DNA from: Elymus sibiricus
Taxonomy: Eukaryota; Streptophyta; Magnoliopsida; Poales; Poaceae
Assembly: GCA_039707655.1 (NCBI GenBank)
Contig: CM077665.1
Location: 77,935,954 to 77,999,953, forward strand
Reading direction: 5' to 3'
DNA length: 64,000 nt
The notes under the pieces were generated by a model. It saw only the letters and a list, made by a program, of their open reading frames with translations, had not been told where the DNA came from and did no database searches. Positions 57,684 through 64,000 of this stretch are shown here, in pieces. The position numbers were made by a program, and so were the translations under genes. How positions within the stretch are numbered: the first letter of the stretch is position 1; every line of letters starts with the position of its first letter.

Positions 57684-58012
57684 AGAATAATGCAATGAAC
57701 CAGAAAAGTTGTATCCTCAAATGCCCTGGTAGTTTTTTTGGAATACAAATGCCCTGGTAGTAGAACATAACCCGGTGAGAACCTCCTACATATGATCTCA
57801 CGAACAGCACATGAACCACTACTCTCTTGTAACTGGGTAGTTGGATATGCCAACAAGAAAGAATAATGCTATGAACCAGAAAAGTTGTATCCTCAAATGC
57901 CATGGTAGTAGAACATAACCTGGTGAGAACCTCCTACATATGATCTCAGCGAATAGCACATGAACCACTCTCTTGTATTTGGGTAGCTGGATATACGAAC
58001 AAGAAAGAAGGG
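57684..58012. repeat. tandem duplication of about 150-180 bp
   Basis: ATGAACCAGAAAAGTTGTAT ... AACAAGAAAGA occurs at about 57694-57862 and 57871-58006. The first copy carries an extra 28-bp internal repeat of AAATGCCCTGGTAG. Confidence 0.8.
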
Positions 58013-58039
58013 TGAGAGGCGAGCCGGAGGTAGAAGAGG

Positions 58040-58830
58040 AAGTGCCGCCGCCGGCGGCATACCCTATTTGGCGTCTTCAGTGCCGGTTAAAGGCAATTTT
58101 GCCAACCGGCGCACACTCGCCATCCGAGTTGGGCAGGCCCATTTACCATTTTTCTTTCTCCTATTTAAACTCAAAAAAAATGTGTGCGGCCGGATGGGTC
58201 AAACTCGGGACGTTGGTTCATAGAGGAAGGCACAAACCCAATGGGACAAGGTATTACTTGTGACAAGTTACTATTTTTTTCCATTTTATCATTTATCAAG
58301 CCCGCCGGTTTTGGGAAGCTTCCCATACCGCTGTTTTCCAGTAACATCAATGTTCTCCGAAACGTTTTTTTTCTTGCCCCTTTTAATTTTTCTTTTCTTT
58401 CTTAAATGTGCGAACTTTTTTCAAATTCGTGAAACTTTATTTTGAAAATGATAAACTATTATTCCAAATTTCATGATTTTTTTGAACACAAATATGAAGT
58501 TTTTTCAGATTTAAGATTTTTATAAAAGCATCAATGAATTTTTTTCAAACCTATGATTTTTTTTCAAATAGATGATTTATTTTTAAAATTGATGTACTTT
58601 TTTCGAATTTTTGTGAACTTTTTTTAAAGTTGATAATTTTTTTCAAAAATGTTGAACTTTTAAAAACAATTGTAAAACCTTTTTTCAAAATCAATGAACA
58701 TTTTTCTAAAATTCATAAACTTTTTCAATATTTGTTTTTCATTTAAATCAACTTTTTAGATTTTTTTTTGTGAACCATCAACTGATCAACGGTCGACTGG
58801 TCAGCGGTCAACCGGTCAACTGTGAAATCC
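58040..58830 (-). repeat. third copy of the composite repeat, reverse orientation
   Basis: On the - strand the order is GGTTGACCGGTTGACC-type end (about 58800-58820), a degenerate AAAGTTCA array (58380-58760), a tRNA-like part (about 58195-58260, GAGTTTGACCCATCC), a T-rich linker with GAGTTTAAATAGGAG, and the GCCGGTT/AACCGGC hairpin (about 58080-58112). It is diverged from the two copies at 15.5-16.2 and 25.9-26.6 kb but keeps the same order, so these are one family. Confidence 0.65.
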
Positions 58831-59418
58831 ATCGATGGAGCAGTCGATAAGGCACGACCGCAACAATTGTTGTTGGGCCGACGCACGGAGCTCGCACGTG
58901 AGCGTCACTATGGTACGGGAGCATAACTCGCTGATTAGGACCTCCCGTCGCCGCCGCCGTTGTCGTGATACCTCGTGATGATTGGATCGACCGAAGCCTG
59001 GGCGTCTTAGGCCAACTCCAAAGTTAGACCCCAAACAGACGTCCGTTTCGTTTGGATTTCGTCCATTTGGGTCGGTAAAATAGAGGCCTTTGTTCGGTTC
59101 GGGTCGTCCGTTGGTCGTAACACGCAGCGCACGACCCAATCCCAAATTGTCTGTGTTGGACCAAATAAAAACAAAGGCATTGCAATTTTAAAAAACACAA
59201 AAAAGGCATTGCAAAATAACTAAAAACATAAATATATTACAAAACTTAATTAAGCAGTCCCCGATAGTCATGGACCGCACATAGTACTTGTTGAAATAAA
59301 AAACATAAAATGTAGATCTGCTGTCGGCGCGCTGCCGATGTCGTGGCCCCCGGTACCGAAGCCGTCTTCCGGCGTCACCGTCCTCGTCCTTGGTCAGGTC
59401 GATGTATCGAGGCAGCGT
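58831..59418. other. repeat-like region without recognised gene
   Basis: It contains GGCCAACTCCAAAGTTAGAC at about 59010, similar in style to the GGGCATCTCCAAC repeat ends, and then A-rich sequence. No TSD was found. Confidence 0.35.
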
Positions 59419-59871
59419 TCAGAGGTGAGGAGGCGGGCCCCAAAAAGGGTCGGCGTCCTGTGCAGGTTGTGGTGGTGGTGGTGACCACGGCTCCCACGTC
59501 GGCTGCGGTGGTCGCGGCGACGACGACGGGCTGCATGGCACCATGGTCGTCCAGGACCATGACTGCCCATACAACGTAGACGGCCACGCATGGGTGGGCG
59601 GCCGGTCCTCCGTGGCCTCCTTCATCAACTCGTCCTTCACCTTCACCTTGACGTCGAGCTCCGGTATGTAGACATCCCCGGCGGCCGAGAGCACGAGCAT
59701 ATGCTCGAGCCCCTCCCACTGCTCCTCTTGGGCACGCTTGTCCTGCCGCTCGGAGTCCTCCATGATGGCCCGGATCAGCCGCTCCTCCTCCTTGGCCGTC
59801 ATGGTGGGAGGTGGCAATGACGGTGGCGACTGGGAGGGTGATGAGGACATCAATACCATTGTTACACCCAC
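59419..59871 (-). CDS. unrecognised 150-residue ORF, possibly part of a DNA transposon
   Basis: A 150-codon frame on the - strand. It contains EEERLIRAIMEDSERQDKRA, an acidic helical stretch, then LSAAGDVYIPELDVKVK and a Pro/Ser-rich C-terminus that is probably fortuitous. The first half looks like true protein. I recall no function. Upstream the frame abuts gypsy sequence at about 59865, so the natural start may be lost. Confidence 0.35.
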   Translation of the reverse strand: MGVTMVLMSSSPSQSPPSLPPPTMTAKEEERLIRAIMEDSERQDKRAQEEQWEGLEHMLVLSAAGDVYIPELDVKVKVKDELMKEATEDRPPTHAWPSTLYGQSWSWTTMVPCSPSSSPRPPQPTWEPWSPPPPQPAQDADPFWGPPPHL

Positions 59872-60133
59872 ATCCCATGCTGCTATACTTACTGGACAAA
59901 TTACTAGAGCTCGCGCACGCCAATTGAATTACCAGGTACTTTCGTTTCTTGGAAATCTTTCTAATGTTCATGAACATATGATGCTGCCTAAACTAGATAC
60001 TTTTGATTTACTTATGAATGAAGGACCTAGCATGGACAAGAAAGATGGCCATTGGAGCGGGATCAAGCATGGAGAAGAAGGTGCACGCGTGGGAAGGAAC
60101 AATGGAGTTTCTAGTGGTGATTTCGCACTTTGA
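59865..60133 (+). pseudogene. gypsy polyprotein C-terminal tail
   Basis: GQITRARARQLNYQVLSFLG followed by LDTFDLLMNEGP, the basic tail found at the end of many grass gypsy pol proteins. The stop is at 60131-60133. It is truncated on the left. Confidence 0.55.
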
Positions 60134-60178
60134 AGCCACCATAATAAGAGCATGAAGGCTTGGAAGAAATATACAACA

Positions 60179-60754
60179 TGTCACTTCATAATTTTCTTCC
60201 ATAGGCTATTATAGGTGCTGCATCAACTTATTTTTGGGCCAGACCCATGTAATTTCGAAATACCACATTATAAGCTGTTTTTAGAGTCCGTATGTGTGGG
60301 GTAATCAAGTTAGGGTTGGTTTCGGACCCCTCCTCCAAGGGGTCACGAAATTCCCCTCTATTCCCCCATATATACAGCCCTTAGGGTGCCGTTTAGACTT
60401 GGGTTTTGTTTAGATTAAAAGTTCGACATAACTGCAACTTCGCGTCCTTCGTTTGTGTTCTACACCAGAACAAGACGTCACAGAATCCCACTTTCATCAA
60501 TAAAGCTTTCCTATTATATCCGGAATACCCAGATTGCAATTTTATTTCTTTCTTGTTCTTCGTTTGCGTATAGGAAATAGACCTTCCTGGTTAGGTTGAT
60601 CGTGCTCTGGTGTGGTCAATAACCTCTCGAAGTTGGTTTAGCGATTGCTAAGGTGCGACGTCCTCGCACGTTCGTAGTCGAATCGTCAAAGTCTACTCCA
60701 CCAAAAACGATAGCCACCATCTCATCGAAAGACGGGACACCTTTGTCTCTATCA
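60179..60754 (+). repeat. gypsy LTR with element sequence on both sides
   Basis: The right end is secure: CTCTATCA at 60754, then the primer site. The left end TGTCACTTC at 60179 is my best guess, after a purine-rich GAAGGCTTGGAAGAAAT. A TATATATACAG TATA box is at about 60368 and AATAAA at about 60501, as in an active-type LTR. Confidence 0.55.
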
Positions 60755-60756
60755 AG

Positions 60757-60766
60757 TGGTATCAGA
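60757..60766 (+). other. primer binding site, initiator tRNA-Met type
   Basis: TGGTATCAGA two bases after the LTR end, the common plant primer-site start complementary to tRNA-iMet. Confidence 0.75.
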
Positions 60767-61964
60767 TTTCCAGGTTGCTCGGTGAGATTTTACCAGTTTT
60801 TCGTAGGTTAGATCGCATCTGTTCTTCATACCTACAGTCTACGAAAAAGCCACAAAAAATTAGGGTTAGTTCATCCTATCCGAACCAATCTGAGCCTTTT
60901 GCAATTTTTTGCTCGATGTTTTGCTTTGTTGAATTTTTGGTTGCATCGTCGTGTCGAGTTGCTAGTCTTAGCGTCTAGTCCTTTAGAATTTCGAGTTCTG
61001 TTCACAAGTTTTCACGCTGCCGCCACACCATCTTCATCGCCGCTATCATATACCACCACCACGCCACCGTAATCGCCGGTGCCATATACCACCACCACGT
61101 CATCGTCATCGCCGCTGCCATATACCATCACCACACCATCGTCATCACCGCTGCCATATACCATCACCACACCATCGTCATCACCGCTGTCATATACCAT
61201 CACCACACCATCGTCATCACTGCTGCCCTCTACCACCACCACACCATCGTCATCACCGCTGCCATATACCACCACCATATCTCCGCCACCAGTCCGAGTT
61301 CCACAAGATTCATGTTCGCCACCAGTCCTAGTCCGAGTCCAATATTTGCTTCTCTGTTTTTGATTTCTAGATCACGCCTAGTATGTGTCGTGGGCAAGTC
61401 AGACTCCCCAACTTCCATGCTACCCGTGGAAGAAAAATAGTTCCAGTTTAAAAAAAATAAGTCTAGAAAATTGTACTAGGCAACCTTTAGACCATTTGTA
61501 GACTTTTTCAAAAAAAAATGTTGCGGAGCAAAAAAAGAGCAAAAGAGAGAGAGAGAGATTCATAGTGTGCTCCTCCCTTGTTTACGTGCAGTGCCGTGAT
61601 TTTTTTAGTGTTCTAGGCTCGCGTCTCTAGCATGGTCTAGCCTAGGACCAGCACAGTACCGTCAATGAGCGTTTATTCAACTTTGCATCTTTGAATTGAT
61701 TATTGCTGACCCTTTTCTCTACCATATTATAAGCCATCCCAACTCCACATACATCTGAGTAATGTGTTTGACACACTTGGCAATCGCTCTATCCAAGCTT
61801 TGAGAGTTTTGACTACAACGGTTGTCGATCACCGCCTACTGTTGGGTAAGAACTGGTAAGAATTTGAGATTTGCTTGACGGATTTGTGACACACCACCAC
61901 AACCACAACCACTTCGTAGTAGTCTGTAGGTTCATATTCTTGTGTGTTCGTATTGCTGCTAACC
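60767..61964 (+). other. long untranslated leader of gypsy element
   Basis: About 1.2 kb between primer site and gag ATG. It contains the minisatellite 61021-61285 and no credible gene. Confidence 0.5.
61021..61285. repeat. 36-bp minisatellite, about seven units
   Basis: The motif GTCATCACCGCTGCCATATA plus CCATCACCACACCATC has its phase marked at 61033, 61069, 61105, 61141, 61177, 61213 and 61249. The exact period of 36 keeps open frames on both strands by chance. Confidence 0.92.
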
Positions 61965-62219
61965 ATGACAGGATCACAAGCCGACGACATCGACTACGAG
62001 ACCATGACGAACAACGAGCTCCATTATAAGTTTCAACAAATGATGGGTGAACAGGTGCAAGAATTGGTGACAAGTCCTGGAGAGGCCATGGAGAAGCTAG
62101 ATGGTTTGGAGAAGACATTTGACACCAAGATGGACACCAAGTTCAGTGAGGTGCTTGCACATCTACCACCACTAGCTGCAGCTATCGTCCCTCTCCAACA
62201 ACAACAACAACAACAACAA

Positions 62220-62259
<40 letters not shown>

Positions 62260-62261
62260 AA
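61965..62261 (+). pseudogene. gypsy gag N-terminal fragment ending in poly-Gln
   Basis: From ATG 61965: MTGSQADDIDYETMTNNELH, then a helical region (EAMEKLDGLEKTFDTKMDTK), then a Gln run from CAA repeats ending in TAA, one base from CAA. Sequence past the stop still resembles coding sequence (VPIEQGQNSG). It ends at about 62385, where another repeat begins. Confidence 0.55.
62199..62260. repeat. (CAA)n microsatellite
   Basis: About 20 CAA units with one AAA interruption, within the gag frame. Confidence 0.9.
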
Positions 62262-62384
62262 CAACATCGCCCGAATTTTGCAGGATGAGCACAACGTGTG
62301 CCTATCGAGCAAGGCCAAAATTCTGGTCTCGTTGCTACTGCTACTACTGTTGCAGTTTCTGTGGCTATTGTTGCTGAAAGGACC

Positions 62385-64000
62385 ACGATGTCGCCTAGAG
62401 GGGGGGTGAATAGGCATTTTAAAAACTTCTAAGGATTTGGCTTTATCCTAATGCGGAAATAAACTAAGAGGATACTTGTCAAGCACAAATCCTAAATATA
62501 CTAGGCTCAACTAAGTGCAACAACAACTTAATCTAAACAAGATGAGCACAACAAGGATGCTAACAAGCACAAGTAAGTTACACAAACTTACTTGAACAAT
62601 ATCACGATATGTGGAAGTGTAAGACACAAGTTAACAATTCACACTAATCACAAGTTACATCAATAATAGCAAGTATGAATTGTTGGATATAATGTGTAGG
62701 CCTGAATAATCTCTACAAGGAAATAGCCAACACAATATAATGAGGACAACAATATATAGTGAATGTATGCTCAAGTAGCCAATGTAAACCACAAGTAAGG
62801 AGTTAGGGTTAGGGATAACCAAAGTCACAGAGACGAGGATGTATCCCGATGTTCACTTCCTTGGAGGGAAGCTAGTCACCGTTAGAGAGGTGGATGTTAC
62901 CACGAAGGCACACCAATGCCACGAAGGCTCACCCTATTCTCCTTGAGATATCACCACGAAGGCGATTCCCAACCACTAGTGGTAGACCTTGAGGCGGCCT
63001 CCAAGCCTTCACAAACTTTCCGGGGGACAAATCACAAGTTGATTCCTCACCGGAGCACTCCTACCGCCTAGGAGTCTCCAACCTCCCAGAGTAACAAGAT
63101 CAAGGGGAAAATGCTCAAGACTTGCTCAAATCACAAATTGTTTTGGTCAAAAGAGAGAGGAGGAGTGGATGTATGCTTGGATAAAATCTCTCTCAAGAAC
63201 TCTCAAAAATCTCTTCGGGATTTACCACAAGAATGCTCAAATGCCTCTCTCTCAAATCCCACCAAAAGCAACTAATGCTATGGAGGGATGGGAGAGGAGA
63301 GGAACAATGGAGGAGGTCAACAAATGAACACTAGATCCATGGGATAGTTTTCCCCCAAATGGATTGGAGCTTTGAGGCTTGGGGGAGGAGGAGAGAGCTC
63401 AAAACAATGGGGAAATCTCAGATCCAAAAGCTCTAACTCGTTGGGGAAGAAGGGTACCTTATATAGTGCCCCACCAAATCTGCCCGTTATGCATAGAAAA
63501 ATGTAGCCCGGAACTTCTGGGCTTGCCCGGAATTTCCGGGCTCCCAATTGGGGCAGATGGTGTAAACTTTCTGGTTAGCCTGGAACTTGCCCCGGAACCT
63601 GCCCGAAACTTCTTGCCCCCGGAACTTCCGGGTAGGCCCGGAACTTCCGGGCTCCCTTGGGGCCAGGTTTTCACAAACTTTCTGTTTAGCCCGGAACTTC
63701 CGGGGTGTCAAGCCCGGAACTTCTGGCCCCCCAATAAACAGTCAGCATTCTAAAAGTAAAACATGCATAACTTTTACATACTGACTCCGATTTTGATGAT
63801 TTTGGGCTCGTTTTGTAGCTATTGAAAAGCCCCAGGCCCTCACATAGAGAACCACCCAATATCAAACAAAATGGATGATGCAATTAATGCAAAGGTTTGA
63901 TCATAGAATTTGGGGAACCCTTTTGGCGTATGGTTTTACTTTGGGATATATGATAGGAGTGGAATTTGTGTGTAGAAGATGTTGACTTGAGCAAGTCCAT
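62385..64000. mobile_element. unclassified repeat fragment, LTR-like
   Basis: It begins GACCACGATGTCGCCTAGAG and GGGGGTGAATAGGC, a sequence I associate with frequent Triticeae LTR-like repeats. There is no ORF of note, and a palindrome cluster lies at 63505-63735. The right end is outside the window. Confidence 0.4.
63505..63735. repeat. cluster of CCCGGAACTTCCGGG-type palindromes
   Basis: Near-perfect palindromes of 15-17 bp recur, for example GCCCGGAATTTCCGGGC (about 63524), CCCGGAACTTCCGGG (about 63615 and 63637) and GCCCGGAACTTCCGGGG (about 63690), with degenerate forms between. Confidence 0.85.

Noticed and set aside
61012..61363. Repeat proteins on both strands (VVMVYGSGDDDG and PYTITTPSSSPL types)
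   Set aside because: They arise from the 36-bp period of a minisatellite in a retroelement leader.

Overview
The window is plant nuclear DNA of a large-genome grass, most likely a Triticeae species (wheat, Aegilops, barley or rye). The evidence is LTR and coding sequence of the Angela/WIS/BARE-1 copia group, Athila-like gypsy elements primed by tRNA-Asp, and two typical plant gene types embedded in deeply nested retrotransposons. I judge well over 80% of the 64 kb to be mobile-element sequence. Only three gene copies look like host genes: two near-identical pectin methylesterase/invertase inhibitor-like genes (17.0 and 27.4 kb, + strand) and one class III peroxidase (56.3-57.5 kb, - strand, three exons).

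Layout. 1-11806: the 3' part of a + strand gypsy element (RNase H/integrase, an acidic extra ORF, 3' LTR). It is split at 2591-9289 by a complete - strand gypsy element with 1.57-kb LTRs, a tRNA-Asp primer site, a short gag and a perfect TGGTG target duplication. 11807-15510: a solo LTR with TSD TGTGG, a LINE fragment and a 446-bp hAT-like element with a perfect 8-bp TSD. 15511-25902 and 25903-46704 are two copies of one tandem duplication with a 10.4-kb unit. Each copy holds a composite repeat, an inhibitor gene, a LINE-like repeat and the left part of a gag-protease-only gypsy element. Copy 1 also carries an Angela-type solo LTR, itself hit by a hAT-like element. Copy 2 was enlarged by a 6.1-kb non-coding LTR element (TSD CAGGG) and by an Angela-type copia element. 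The gag-protease element in copy 2 runs to 50716 and closes with TSD CCGCT.

50722-55216: the end of an older TIR-type repeat, nested LINE sequence and a SINE with a 16-bp TSD. 56.2-57.6 kb: the peroxidase. 58.0-64.0 kb: a third copy of the composite repeat, an unrecognised ORF, a gypsy LTR with element sequence on both sides, a 36-bp minisatellite, and an LTR-like fragment with a cluster of CCCGGAACTTCCGGG-type palindromes.

Order of events from nesting: the TIR-type repeat came first, then the CCGCT gypsy element, then the Angela LTR inside its 5' LTR, then the tandem duplication. The CAGGG element and the Angela-type rearrangement in copy 2 followed. The inhibitor genes share TATA box, 5' leader and poly(A) signal and differ at two bases that I could find, so the duplication probably doubled a working gene. 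Coding integrity of the retroelements is poor: each polyprotein has at least one stop or frameshift.
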